The notes beneath the pieces were generated by a model, which was given only the letters and a program-made list of their open reading frames with translations, was not told the origin of the DNA and did no database searches. Shown here in pieces: positions 51,705 to 60,511 of a DNA stretch of 64,000 nt; the first letter of the stretch is position 1; the number at the start of each line of letters is the position of its first letter. The stretch comes from Phycisphaerales bacterium (GTDB taxonomy: Bacteria > Planctomycetota > Phycisphaerae > Phycisphaerales > UBA1924). The stretch is from assembly GCA_029260515.1 (NCBI GenBank), contig JAJDDC010000040.1, positions 186,001-250,000 on the forward strand, written 5' to 3'. A program made the position numbers and the translations under genes.

Positions 51705-53129
51705 ATGCTCTTGTCCACCCACCACGCACGGACCGCACTCACGCTCGCGACCCTGGCAGGCGCCGCCGCCCTCACGGGGTGCGCCAGCGACGCAACAACC
51801 GCCGGGAACGACGCGCCCCGCGAGCCGGCGATCGACCTTGCCGAGTCGTCCCCCACCACCTACCAAGAGGTCGAGCAGCCCCGCTACCGCCAGGCCCAGG
51901 TCGGCCCGCAGGGCGCCCGCACCACACCGACGCAGCGCGAGGGTGGGCTGTCGTCCAACACCTGGTCGCACATCGACGGCGCCTGGACGATCGTGGGCGT
52001 CGCGAGCTCGGCCGAGCCCCCGGCCGCGAGGCGGTCAGACCCGCTCGCCGGCTCCGCGTTCCGCAACCACGACCCGCGGAACCGCGAGTTGTCCGTCCGG
52101 CTGTACGGCGAGGAGCTGGGCACGACGCTGCCCCGCGAGATCAACCCTGACGCGCTGTCGAAGGCCGTCGCGAACATGCGGCAGGTGACGTACTCGCCCG
52201 AGGGCGCGGACTTCGATCCCTCGGTCTCGCCCGACGGTCGCCAGGTCGTGTTCGCATCGACGCAACACCGCCCAACGAGCGACATCTATATCAAGGACGC
52301 GAACTCGCGGGTCGTGACTCGCCTGACCGAGGACCCCAACCAGGACGTGATGCCCGCGATCAGCCCCGACGGGCAGTACGTGGTCTACGCCTCGAACCGC
52401 TCTGGCAACTGGGACCTGTACATGATGCCCGTGAGCGGGGGCAAGGCTGTCCAGCTCACCAGCGACAACTCCAACGAGCTGCACCCCTCGTGGTCGCCCG
52501 ACGGGAGCAAGGTCGTCTTCTCGCGTCTTGGCGCCACCAGCCAGCGTTGGGAGATGTGGATCGTGGACGTGCACAACACGTCGGGCGCCCAGTTCATCGG
52601 GTACGGCCTGTTCCCCGAGTGGTGCCCCGTCCCGGGCACCGGGCGACAGGGCGCGGACAAGATCGTGTTCCAGCGCTCACGCGAGCGGGGCGATCGGGCG
52701 TTCTCGATCTGGACGATCGAGTACACGGAGTCGCCCTCGCAGGCCGGTCGAGAGACCGAACTGATCGCCAGCGCCAGCGAGGCCCTTATTAACCCGAGCT
52801 GGAGCCCGGACGGCAAGTTCGTGCTCTACGCCTCGGTCCCCAACACCGCCGGCTGGAACAACGGCAACGCCGACCGCCCCGAAACCTCAAGCCTTTGGAT
52901 GATCGCCGACGACGGGCGTGGACGCGTCAAGCTCACGGGCGGCTCGGCGGTTGACCTGATGCCCGTCTGGGGCGCCAACGGCAAGATCTACTTCGTCTCC
53001 GACCGCGGGGGCAACGAGAACCTCTGGTCGTTCGACATCGGCCCGGCTGTCCAGGCCGCCAGCGCGCAGATCCCGGAGATCTCGCCCAACGACCGCCCGT
53101 ATGTCGAGGCGCCGAGCTACTCCGACTGA
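51705..53129 (+). CDS. TolB-like beta-propeller lipoprotein
   Basis: A 474-residue protein with signal peptide and lipobox LTGC (Cys near residue 25). Residues ~60-150 form a linker and a small N-terminal domain. Then come PD40-type blades: DPSVSPDGRQVVFAS, MPAISPDGQYVVYASN, HPSWSPDGSKVVFS, NPSWSPDGKFVLYAS, LMPVWGANGKIYFVSD. The arrangement resembles the TolB propeller of the Tol-Pal envelope system but as a lipoprotein, and Pal is not beside it. It may bind peptidoglycan-related or outer-membrane partners. It is 106 bases ahead of a second lipoprotein gene. Confidence 0.85.
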   Translation: MLLSTHHARTALTLATLAGAAALTGCASDATTAGNDAPREPAIDLAESSPTTYQEVEQPRYRQAQVGPQGARTTPTQREGGLSSNTWSHIDGAWTIVGVASSAEPPAARRSDPLAGSAFRNHDPRNRELSVRLYGEELGTTLPREINPDALSKAVANMRQVTYSPEGADFDPSVSPDGRQVVFASTQHRPTSDIYIKDANSRVVTRLTEDPNQDVMPAISPDGQYVVYASNRSGNWDLYMMPVSGGKAVQLTSDNSNELHPSWSPDGSKVVFSRLGATSQRWEMWIVDVHNTSGAQFIGYGLFPEWCPVPGTGRQGADKIVFQRSRERGDRAFSIWTIEYTESPSQAGRETELIASASEALINPSWSPDGKFVLYASVPNTAGWNNGNADRPETSSLWMIADDGRGRVKLTGGSAVDLMPVWGANGKIYFVSDRGGNENLWSFDIGPAVQAASAQIPEISPNDRPYVEAPSYSD

Positions 53130-53235
53130 GACCCATTCGCAGATACCCGCCACGCGTGGCGCCCCAACGGGCGCCCCGCGCTTTGGACGCCCCACCCGGG
53201 GTGTGGAACGGACACGGGGCAGGAGGCCTCGCGTG

Positions 53236-54012
53236 ATGGGCATGGACGCCATGAAATCCGAACAGCTCCGGCTGCTTCCCCTGATGGTCCTCGCGATCCT
53301 GGGGGCGTTGCAGGGCTCGTGCGCCAATCGCCAGACGCTGCAGTCGCCCAACGTCCTCGTCGCCCCGTACCAGGCCGCGGGCGGGGACCTGCTCTGGGCG
53401 ATCGCGCCGTTGCGCAACGAATCGGGCGTGAGCCGTGTTGACACGCTCGCGGTCGCCGACGAACTTGCCGCGGCGGTCGAGCAGGCCCGAGGACTCCGGG
53501 CCATGCCCGTCAACCGCGTCGTCGAGACGATGCGGGCACTCAACATGCACGGCGTGAAGAACGAGGACGACGCCCGCAAGCTCGCGCGTGCCTTGGGCGC
53601 CGACGCCATTGTCGTTGGCTCGATCACCTCGTGGGACCCGTACGACCCGCCGACAATCGGGCTGAGCGTCGCGTTGTACGCCGAGCCCGGCGCGCTGGGC
53701 GGGCGCGGTGACGACATCGACCCGCAGCGGCTCTCGCGCCTCTCGACCGAGTACCACGACGACGCCCGGTCACGCTTCGGCGGACGACCGCTCAACATCG
53801 CATCCGACCACCTCGACGCCCGGGACCACGGCGTGCTCATGGAACTCAAGGACTACGCCCGCGGGCGGGCCGACCCCGAGTCCGCGCTCGATTGGAAGAT
53901 CTACACGGCCAGCATGGAGCTGTTCACCCAGTTCGCGGCGCACCACGCGGTGCGTGTCCTGCTCGACAACGAGTGGGTTCGCCTCTCGCGTGTCGCCAGG
54001 ATCGACGACTGA
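53236..54012 (+). CDS. Lipoprotein with LpoB/CsgG-like domain
   Basis: A 258-residue lipoprotein. The ATG at 53236 follows AGGAGG by 9 bases. The lipobox LQGSC gives the modified cysteine at residue ~28. The domain after it (LLWAIAPLRNESGVSRVDTL, VNRVVETMRALNMHG, then ARALGADAIVVGSITSWDPY) has the alternating strand-helix order of the CsgG/LpoB/FlgO group. Those proteins act in secretion, peptidoglycan synthase activation or flagellar outer parts. Which applies here is not clear; flagellar genes lie 2 kb away. It shares orientation with the TolB-like gene. Confidence 0.72.
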   Translation: MGMDAMKSEQLRLLPLMVLAILGALQGSCANRQTLQSPNVLVAPYQAAGGDLLWAIAPLRNESGVSRVDTLAVADELAAAVEQARGLRAMPVNRVVETMRALNMHGVKNEDDARKLARALGADAIVVGSITSWDPYDPPTIGLSVALYAEPGALGGRGDDIDPQRLSRLSTEYHDDARSRFGGRPLNIASDHLDARDHGVLMELKDYARGRADPESALDWKIYTASMELFTQFAAHHAVRVLLDNEWVRLSRVARIDD

Positions 54013-54056
54013 CCCGCCCGGCGCCCCCGCCCGGCGATGAGCCGGAAGGAGCCCAG

Positions 54057-54314
54057 GTGGACCACCCCCGACAAGAGCACTCGAGCGAGCAGGACGCCTC
54101 GGACCTGAGCGTCCGCCTGGTCTCCGGGCGCCACCGGTGGCGCGTGACCTGCGCCCGGGGGCACGAGCCGGCGATGCTCGAGTGCCTCGTGGAGCACGCC
54201 CTGAGCGAGGATTCCCCGATCCGACTGGAGGATGTGGCGCTTATCCGGGCCCGCCTGGCCGGAGTCCTCAGGATCGGAGTCAACAAGGCCCCCACTACGC
54301 CCGATAGAGCGTGA
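54057..54314 (+). CDS. Small soluble protein upstream of xerC
   Basis: An 85-residue protein from the GTG at 54057, which follows GGAAGGA. The sequence has a Ser/Asp/Gln-rich start and a middle that looks folded (SVRLVSGRHRWRVTCARGHE, then LECLVEHALSED and a final helix). Unrecognised. Its end is 56 bases from the recombinase ATG, so it is likely co-transcribed with it. Confidence 0.55.
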   Translation: MDHPRQEHSSEQDASDLSVRLVSGRHRWRVTCARGHEPAMLECLVEHALSEDSPIRLEDVALIRARLAGVLRIGVNKAPTTPDRA

Positions 54315-54370
54315 GCCACAACACCCTCCCACGCGGGAGGACGGACCCTCCCGCGCCCAGGAGCGACCAG

Positions 54371-55384
54371 ATGTCCACCCTGCCAATCACCCTGGCCTTC
54401 ACGCATTACCTCACCGAGGAGCGGCATTTCAGCCCGTACACCGCGAGGTGTTACGGCGCCGACCTGCGGCAGCTCGTCGAGTACCTCACCGACGAACTCG
54501 GTGTTGACCCCGACGAGGCCCGCGAACAGAACGCGATGAACGCCCGGGAGGGCGCGAACCACGCCGACGCGGACGGCTCGATCACAGGGGTCATCTGCAA
54601 GGGCGACCCGGACACCATCCGGAACTTCCTCGCCCACCTGGGCGACCAGCAGTACTCGCCGGCCACCATGGCCCGCAAGATCGCGACGCTCCGCTCGTTC
54701 TACAAGTGGGCCGACCGTCGGGGACTCGTTGACGGCAACCCGATGACCCTGATCCGCACGCCCCGCCAGAACAAGCGGCTGCCCAAGGCCATCACCATCG
54801 AGCAGGTCGAGCGTCTGCTCTCGGCCCCCGATGACAGCGACGTCCTCGGACGGCGAGACCGGGCCATGCTCGAGACCCTGTACTCGACGGGCATCCGTGT
54901 CTCCGAGCTTGTCGCCCTCGACGCCCAGGACCTGGATGCATCCGGCGAGGCCCTGCACGTCCGCGGCAAGGGGCGCAAGGAGCGGCTGGTCCCCCTGGGC
55001 TCGCACGCACTGGGCGCGGTCCGGCGCTACATCGACATGCTCTCGCATGACCCCCGCTTCGCCGAAGCATGGCGCGCGGCGAGCGGTGGCCAGGGCCGCT
55101 GCGCCCTGTTCCTGAACAAGCACGGCAGCCGCCTGAGCTCGCGCTCGGTCCGGCGCAAGCTCGACAAGTACCTCCGTCAGGTGGGGCTCGACCCGACCAT
55201 CAGCCCGCACACGCTGCGTCACAGCTTCGCGACGCACCTGCTCGAGAACGGCGCCGACCTTCGGTCCGTTCAGGAGCTGCTCGGGCACCAGTCGCTCTCG
55301 ACCACGCAGGTGTACACCCACCTGTCCGCGCAGCACACCCGCGACGCGTACAACCAGGCGCACCCGCGGGCCGAGGCCGGCTGA
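54371..55384 (+). CDS. xerC: Tyrosine recombinase XerC/XerD
   Basis: A 337-residue site-specific recombinase that resolves chromosome dimers at dif. All catalytic residues are visible: Arg176 (STGIRVSEL), Lys200 (VRGKGRKER), His280 and Arg283 (PHTLRHSFATHL), His306 (LGHQSLSTT) and nucleophile Tyr315 (QVYTH). It is about 35 residues longer than usual; the extra lies in the N-terminal core-binding domain (Asp/Glu/Ala/Asn-rich, residues ~45-75). XerC and XerD cannot be separated safely. A terminator follows. Confidence 0.9.
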   Translation: MSTLPITLAFTHYLTEERHFSPYTARCYGADLRQLVEYLTDELGVDPDEAREQNAMNAREGANHADADGSITGVICKGDPDTIRNFLAHLGDQQYSPATMARKIATLRSFYKWADRRGLVDGNPMTLIRTPRQNKRLPKAITIEQVERLLSAPDDSDVLGRRDRAMLETLYSTGIRVSELVALDAQDLDASGEALHVRGKGRKERLVPLGSHALGAVRRYIDMLSHDPRFAEAWRAASGGQGRCALFLNKHGSRLSSRSVRRKLDKYLRQVGLDPTISPHTLRHSFATHLLENGADLRSVQELLGHQSLSTTQVYTHLSAQHTRDAYNQAHPRAEAG

Positions 55385-55416
55385 GGCCCACCGGCACATC
55401 TCCCCCGAAACAGCTC

Positions 55417-55455
55417 CAACCCCGCGACGCCGCAAGCCCGCGGGGTTGTTTTCTT
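55417..55455 (+). terminator. Rho-independent terminator after xerC
   Basis: A 10-bp stem (CAACCCCGCG at 55417-55426, CGCGGGGTTG at 55439-55448, 12-base loop) followed by TTTTCTTG. It ends the lipoprotein-recombinase transcript. Confidence 0.88.
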
Positions 55456-55469
55456 GTGCCGGTGAGCGG

Positions 55470-55557
55470 TTGATCACGAAGGTCGCGAAGAGCGCGAAGG
55501 CCTAGGCTGATTCTTATTTCTTCGTGATCTTCGCGGCCTTCGCGGCCTTCGCGTTCG
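55470..55557. repeat. Imperfect inverted repeat with CGCGAAGG units
   Basis: The left arm (GATCACGAAGGTCGCGAAG... to 55500) and the right arm (55521-55553, ...TTCGTGATCTTCGCGGCC and two more TTCGCG units) are inverted copies around a T-rich centre. On the minus strand the right arm reads CGCGAAGGC twice in tandem. It fills the gap between xerC and folK. Confidence 0.75.
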
Positions 55558-55567
55558 ATTGATGGGG

Positions 55568-56059
55568 TCAGGCGTCGAGCGAGGCCAGCAACCCTCCGAT
55601 TGTCTGGCCCTTATGAGGCACGGGCCAGGACGGGACAAGCTCTGCGAGTGGGGCAAGGACGAACCGGCGCTCGTGCATGCGTGGGTGCGGGACGGTCAGG
55701 CCGGGCTCGTTGATCTTTGCGTCGGCGTATAGGAGCAGGTCCAGGTCGAGCGTGCGGGGCCCCCACCGTTGCCCGTCGGACCGCTCACGCCCGTGCGTGC
55801 GTTCGATCTCGTGCAGGCGTTCGAGCAGCGCGCGCGCCGAGAGTGTCGTCTCGATGATGGCGGCGGCGTTGATGAACAGGCCCTGGGTGATCGGGCCGAC
55901 CGGCTCGGTCTCGTGGAACGAAGACACGCGGACATTGCGCACGCCTGGCGTGGACGCGATCGCCTCAACCGCGCCGCGCAGGCGCCCCTCGCGGTCGCCA
56001 AGATTCGAGCCCATCGCGATCGCGCACTCGGTCCACGTATTGTCCACGGCGTCGTTCAC
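55568..56059 (-). CDS. folK: Hydroxymethyl-dihydropterin pyrophosphokinase FolK
   Basis: A 163-residue enzyme that transfers pyrophosphate from ATP to 6-hydroxymethyl-7,8-dihydropterin in folate synthesis. Diagnostic parts are IAMGSNLGDREGRLRGA near the start, the substrate loop with FHETEPVGPITQGLFINAAA, and RWGPRTLDLDLLLY followed by VPHPRMHERRFVLAPL. Length is normal. No other folate gene is adjacent. It lies downstream of fliA on the same strand with 120 bases between. Confidence 0.96.
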   Translation of the reverse strand: MNDAVDNTWTECAIAMGSNLGDREGRLRGAVEAIASTPGVRNVRVSSFHETEPVGPITQGLFINAAAIIETTLSARALLERLHEIERTHGRERSDGQRWGPRTLDLDLLLYADAKINEPGLTVPHPRMHERRFVLAPLAELVPSWPVPHKGQTIGGLLASLDA

Positions 56060-56179
56060 GCGGGACTCAAGCGCGCCCAGCCCCGCCTGGCAAGACAGCC
56101 GCCCCGCGCGGGGCGGGGCGGCTGGTCTGGATCTGGAGGTTGGCGGCGACCGGCGGGGTCTGGCCCGGGCGGCTCGGTC

Positions 56180-57037
56180 TCAGCCGGTGGGCTCGAGTTC
56201 CCGCATCCGGTGCTGCATCTGGGCCTTGAGACGGGCCAAAATCGAGCTATGCATCTGGCTGACCCGGCTCTCGGAGAGGTCGAGTGTGGCCCCGATCTCC
56301 TTCATGGTCATGCCCTCGTAGTAGTAGAGGATGACGATGAGGCGCTCGGCCCGGGTGAGACCCTTGGTCATCATCTCCTTGATGTCCTTGCGCTGGACGT
56401 CGTGGATGGGGTCGCCCTGGTTGTCGTCCTTGATGATGTCGATCTCGCGGAGTTCACGCCCGCCGTCGGAGTTGAACGCGCGGCGGGTGATGCTCGTGAC
56501 ACCGACGGCGGCCGAGTCTCGCTTGTACTTGAGGAACTCGTCCTGCTCGATGTTGAGGCGGCGGGCGATGTCGTCGTCGGTGGCGCGCTGCCCGGACTCC
56601 ATCTCGACCTTCTGGCGTGCCTGCTCGACGCGGGACGTCCGGTGGCGGACGAGCCGCGGCACCCAGTCCATCGAGCGCAGCTCGTCGAGGATCGCGCCAC
56701 GGATCCGCGGGGCGCAGTACGTCTCGAACTTGACCTTGCGCTCCAGGTCGAACGCGTCGATCGCGTCCATGAGCCCGAAGAGGCCCGCGGACATCAGGTC
56801 CTCGATGTCCACCTCGTCGGGCAGACGGGCGTAGATGCGCTCGGCGTTGTACTTCACCAGGTGCAGATACTTCTCCATGAAGAAGTTCCGCAGCTCCTGG
56901 GACGGTTTCTTTTTGTACTCGACCCAGAGGCGTTCGACCGGTTTGTTGTCGAACGGCGTCGGGGCGCCCGAGGGCTCGGCGTGCCTCGCCGTGTGCCGCC
57001 CGCTGCGGGCGCGCGCCGAAGACTTCATGGCCGTCAT
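56180..57037 (-). CDS. fliA: Flagellar sigma factor FliA (sigma-28)
   Basis: A 285-residue alternative sigma factor of the FliA/WhiG group. The order is: a disordered N-terminal tail of ~30 residues, region 2 (KYLHLVKYNAERIYARLP; DLMSAGLFGLMDAIDAFD; FETYCAPRIRGAILDELR), region 3 (DWVPRLVRHRTSRVEQARQ), and region 4 (LTRAERLIVILYYYEGMTM, then EIGATLDLSESRVSQMHSS). It directs late flagellar transcription and is normally held by FlgM. ATG 57037 has AAGGAG six bases ahead. It closes the flagellar run. Confidence 0.94.
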   Translation of the reverse strand: MTAMKSSARARSGRHTARHAEPSGAPTPFDNKPVERLWVEYKKKPSQELRNFFMEKYLHLVKYNAERIYARLPDEVDIEDLMSAGLFGLMDAIDAFDLERKVKFETYCAPRIRGAILDELRSMDWVPRLVRHRTSRVEQARQKVEMESGQRATDDDIARRLNIEQDEFLKYKRDSAAVGVTSITRRAFNSDGGRELREIDIIKDDNQGDPIHDVQRKDIKEMMTKGLTRAERLIVILYYYEGMTMKEIGATLDLSESRVSQMHSSILARLKAQMQHRMRELEPTG

Positions 57038-57190
57038 GGTCGACTCCTTGACCCACTCGCACGACGCGGCACGAAAGACTGCACCACGAATGCGTCGCCA
57101 ACTCCGCCGAGCCGTCCTTGGCCCGACGGGGCGAGTATACAGGAATCCGTCACGCCGCACGCCCCGGCGGGACCAGTAGTTTCGAACAGA

Positions 57191-57544
57191 TCACGCCGCG
57201 GCACGGGCTTGCGCCTCCTCGACCGGCCCGGGGTCCGGGTTGTGCGGGCTGCGCGGTTCTTGCGCGTCCTGCGCCGCGATCTCGTCGGGGAGCTTGACCT
57301 CTGGGACCGGGCGTGCCACGCGGCGCCCGGCCGCGTGGTCGAGAACCGCCCGCCCCGCGACCCAGGCGAGCGCGACGCCCAGCACGTACCCCGCCCCCAT
57401 GCAGATCAGGGCGCGGGTCAGGATCTGCGACGCATCCAGATCGGCGCCGAGGCCCGCGACGCACGCGACCGCGAACGCCGACATCGCGACGATCCCGGCG
57501 ATCACTCGTATAGGTGGTGGTGTGGCGTGCGGTGGTGACGGCAT
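57191..57544 (-). CDS. Small membrane protein in flagellar run
   Basis: A 117-residue protein from the ATG at 57544. Two membrane helices (~residues 12-34 and 47-69) are followed by a soluble tail rich in Pro/Glu/Ala (ARPVPEVKLPDEIAAQD). Unrecognised. It lies between flhG and fliA, in the same direction, so it may serve the flagellum, but this is only by position. Confidence 0.6.
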   Translation of the reverse strand: MPSPPHATPPPIRVIAGIVAMSAFAVACVAGLGADLDASQILTRALICMGAGYVLGVALAWVAGRAVLDHAAGRRVARPVPEVKLPDEIAAQDAQEPRSPHNPDPGPVEEAQARAAA

Positions 57545-57673
57545 GGCGGTGTGGGAACGCCACCGAGCCGGCGCACCCGGTCGTCTATCGAGCCGATCTG
57601 GCCCCCGCATGAGAAAAACCGGCGCGGATTGGCACAAGTTGCTGTCAGCACCCCGCACATCCGGCGCCGTGTG

Positions 57674-58675
57674 TTACGCCGAGCCGTTCACGCCCTTGGC
57701 GCCCTGCTCGCTCCAGTCACGGAGGCTCTTGGCCAGACGCATGATGTCGCGAGAGACGCCGCTGTGGGGCGAAGAGATCATGAACGGCTTGCGGCGTTTG
57801 ACCGCCGCCGAGACGCGTCGGTCCTTGCGGATCGACCCGACCAGGCCCAGGTCGTAACTGAGGAACCGACGGCACACGCCCGCGACCCGTGTGTGCACGT
57901 TGTCGGCCTCGCGCAGGCCCGCCTGGTTGACGATCAGTCCGATCCGCGGCGGCTCGAGCTTCTTCTCGCGGGCCGGCTGCACGACGCACTTGATCAGCGC
58001 GTACGCGTCGGCGATCGACGTCGGCTCCGGCGTCGCAACGACGAGGCAGAGGTCCGAGGCACGAATCATCGAGGTCACGCTGTCGTGGATGCCCGCGCTC
58101 GTGTCGATCAGCACCAGGTCGCTCGTCTGCTCGATCTCGATCAGGCGGTCGATGAGCGAGTCTCGGGCGGCCCTGGGGAGGTTGGCCATGCGTGCGACGC
58201 CGACAGATCCGGGCACGAGACGGAACCCGCCCGGCGCCGTCAGGGCGATCTGATCGAGCGTCTGGCGTGAGCCGCGGACGAGCGAGTGCTCGAGGCGTGT
58301 GCTCGGGAGCATGCCGCACAGGACGTCGGCGTTGGCCAGGCCCAGGTCGGCGTCAAGGAGCGTGGTTTTCTTGCCCAGCGAGGCCAGCGCGATCGCGAGG
58401 TTGACAGAGGTGCTTGTCTTGCCGACCCCGCCCTTGCCCGAGGCGATGGCGATAACGGGCGCGGCGCGCTCACGCGGGCCCTTGCGGGGGCGTTGTTCGC
58501 TCGGCGTTCTGGCTTCGGTCTTTGTGCGCGCGGGCGGCGCTTCGCGCTCAGGATCGAGCGCACGCACCAGGGCGCGAAGGCGCGAGGCCTGGTCCTCGTG
58601 GCGTCCGGCCGATGCGACGGCGCCACCATCCGGGGCCTCGGGCCCCGCCGCGGGACGCGGAACAGCTTGCGTCAT
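57674..58675 (-). CDS. flhG: Flagellar number regulator FlhG (MinD-like ATPase)
   Basis: A 333-residue MinD-family ATPase that, with FlhF, sets flagellar number and position. The first ~75 residues are a disordered tail. The deviant Walker A is IASGKGGVGKTSTSVNLA, followed by the LDADLGLANADV switch and VLIDTSAGIHDSVTS. The C-terminus keeps an Arg/Lys-rich helix (FLSYDLGLVGSIRKDRRV...). It overlaps the flhF stop by 4 bases (ATGA). Confidence 0.93.
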   Translation of the reverse strand: MTQAVPRPAAGPEAPDGGAVASAGRHEDQASRLRALVRALDPEREAPPARTKTEARTPSEQRPRKGPRERAAPVIAIASGKGGVGKTSTSVNLAIALASLGKKTTLLDADLGLANADVLCGMLPSTRLEHSLVRGSRQTLDQIALTAPGGFRLVPGSVGVARMANLPRAARDSLIDRLIEIEQTSDLVLIDTSAGIHDSVTSMIRASDLCLVVATPEPTSIADAYALIKCVVQPAREKKLEPPRIGLIVNQAGLREADNVHTRVAGVCRRFLSYDLGLVGSIRKDRRVSAAVKRRKPFMISSPHSGVSRDIMRLAKSLRDWSEQGAKGVNGSA

Positions 58676-60402
58676 CTCCCTACCTCCACACCATCCCCGA
58701 GAACCATCCGTGCAAGACGATCCGGGCGGGCGGCCTCCATGTCGTCGGGCACCTCCTGCCCGGTCGTCACGTAGCTGATCGGGAGCCCGCACAGGCGGGC
58801 CGCCTCCAGGATCATCCCGAAGCTCTCGGCCTCGTCGAGCTTGGTCAGGATCGCCCGGTCGGGGCCCAGGGCGCCGAACCGCTCGATCGTCCGCTCGAGC
58901 ACCTTGCGGCCCACGGTCGTCGAGATGACCATGTGCGTCTGGTCGGCCTTGGCCGCCTCCAGGAAGGCCCGCAGCTCGTCGAGCCGCTTGGCGTCGTTCT
59001 GGCTCCGCCCGGCGGTGTCCATCACAATCAGGTCGCAGTCGCTGAGCGCCTCGATCGCGCTGGCGACGTCCGCGGGCGTCATCGCGACTTTCAGCGGCAG
59101 CCCGATGATCCCGGCGTACGTCCGGAGCTGCTCGACGGCCGCGATCCGATAGGTGTCGGTCGTGATCAGGCCCACCCGTTTGGCGTGGCGGAGCTTGTGC
59201 GTCGCGGCCAGTTTGGCGACCGTCGTCGTCTTGCCCACGCCCGTCGGGCCGACCAGCGCGATCACACTCGGGCGGCCCGAGGCGTCGCGCTCGCGGGGGG
59301 CCTCGACGCCCGTCGGCAGGCGTTGCTCGATGCGGCGCAGGGCCGCCTCGCGGACGACCCGCTCGTCACGCAGCTGCTCGTGGCCGAGCTCGTCGCGGAC
59401 CTCGCCCACGATCCGCTCGGCCTCGTCTGCGTCCACATCCGCATCGGTCAGTCTCGTGTACAAGTCGAGCAGGGGTTCCGGGGTCGCGCCGTCGAACGCC
59501 CCCGAGGCGCCCCCACCGTTCCTGGTCGCGGCGCGGCGGGTCGAGACGAGCACCTGGCCCATCATGCGGCGGAGCTCGCCGATCTCGTGCTCCAACGCTT
59601 CGGGGCGGGATGCGGGGCGGTCGGGCGCGGGCTTGGACTCGATCGTCGTGGGGCGCACGCCCTTTGAAGGCTGTGGCGGCGCGGCCTGCCCGGGCGCCTG
59701 GGCGAGCGGGATCGCCGCGAGCAACTCGTGGGATTTGTTCTGTGCCGGTTGCGAGGATTCAGCCCGATCGGGCTCGGAAGGCGTGGACGCCTTCTCCGCC
59801 TGCTCGAGCCTGGCGGCGCGCTCGGCGAGGACGCTCGCGGCCCGTTCCAGGGCGCCGCGGAGCGGCTCGGGCGTGCATGACGGGCCGGGGAGTCCGCCCT
59901 CGTGGGTGACCGCTCGGCGCCCGTTGTCGATGCGAGCGGGAGCCGGCTCGGCGCCAGCAACCGTCGTGGGCGCGGGCACGACCGGCGAACTGGGCGGGGT
60001 GTAGGTGGCGGCGTCCGGTTCCGGCGAGCCGCCGGCTGTCGCCGCGGCGCCGGCGGCGTGGGCGAGAGCGGCAGTTGGGCTGGGGTTGTGGGCGTGGCGG
60101 GCTGCCGGGCGGATCGGCTTGGTCACGATCGATGAGGCGAGCGTTGCGGCCGCGTTCTCGGGGGCGTCCTGGCGGGCGACGGGCACCCGTCCGACGGCCC
60201 GTGTCGAGACACGGCGCGGGGCGTGCTCGCCCGCGGCCTTGCCGGTGGTCGCGGTCACCTCGACCATCGGGCGTCCGCCGAAGCCGAGGACCCCACCCAC
60301 CCTGAACGAGCGGGTGTGCACGATAACCGCGTCGCGGCCGAGGTCGCGTTTGACCTGCGCGAGCGCGTCGGCCATCGTCCGGGCGTTGTACGTTTTGAGC
60401 AT
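58672..60402 (-). CDS. flhF: Flagellar GTPase FlhF
   Basis: A 576-residue SRP-type GTPase that places the flagellum at a pole. The start MLKTYNARTMADALAQVKRD is typical. Residues ~70-290 are a long Ala/Pro/Thr-rich disordered segment. The NG domain follows: the N-helical part, then the P-loop VGPTGVGKTTTVAKLAA, TDTYRIAAVEQLRTYA, MDTAGRSQND, and TKLDEAESFG. It overlaps flhG by 4 bases and is 109 bases after flhA. The linker is longer than in most FlhF proteins. Confidence 0.95.
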   Translation of the reverse strand: MLKTYNARTMADALAQVKRDLGRDAVIVHTRSFRVGGVLGFGGRPMVEVTATTGKAAGEHAPRRVSTRAVGRVPVARQDAPENAAATLASSIVTKPIRPAARHAHNPSPTAALAHAAGAAATAGGSPEPDAATYTPPSSPVVPAPTTVAGAEPAPARIDNGRRAVTHEGGLPGPSCTPEPLRGALERAASVLAERAARLEQAEKASTPSEPDRAESSQPAQNKSHELLAAIPLAQAPGQAAPPQPSKGVRPTTIESKPAPDRPASRPEALEHEIGELRRMMGQVLVSTRRAATRNGGGASGAFDGATPEPLLDLYTRLTDADVDADEAERIVGEVRDELGHEQLRDERVVREAALRRIEQRLPTGVEAPRERDASGRPSVIALVGPTGVGKTTTVAKLAATHKLRHAKRVGLITTDTYRIAAVEQLRTYAGIIGLPLKVAMTPADVASAIEALSDCDLIVMDTAGRSQNDAKRLDELRAFLEAAKADQTHMVISTTVGRKVLERTIERFGALGPDRAILTKLDEAESFGMILEAARLCGLPISYVTTGQEVPDDMEAARPDRLARMVLGDGVEVGR

Positions 60403-60511
60403 CTTCGGCGCCGTCCCTGGCCCTCTGAGGGCGGCGGGCAATGTACCGACTTTCCACCGGCCCCGCGCGACCCCGAACAGACGCCCGGGGGCGCATCTGG
60501 ACGGCCTGTGG

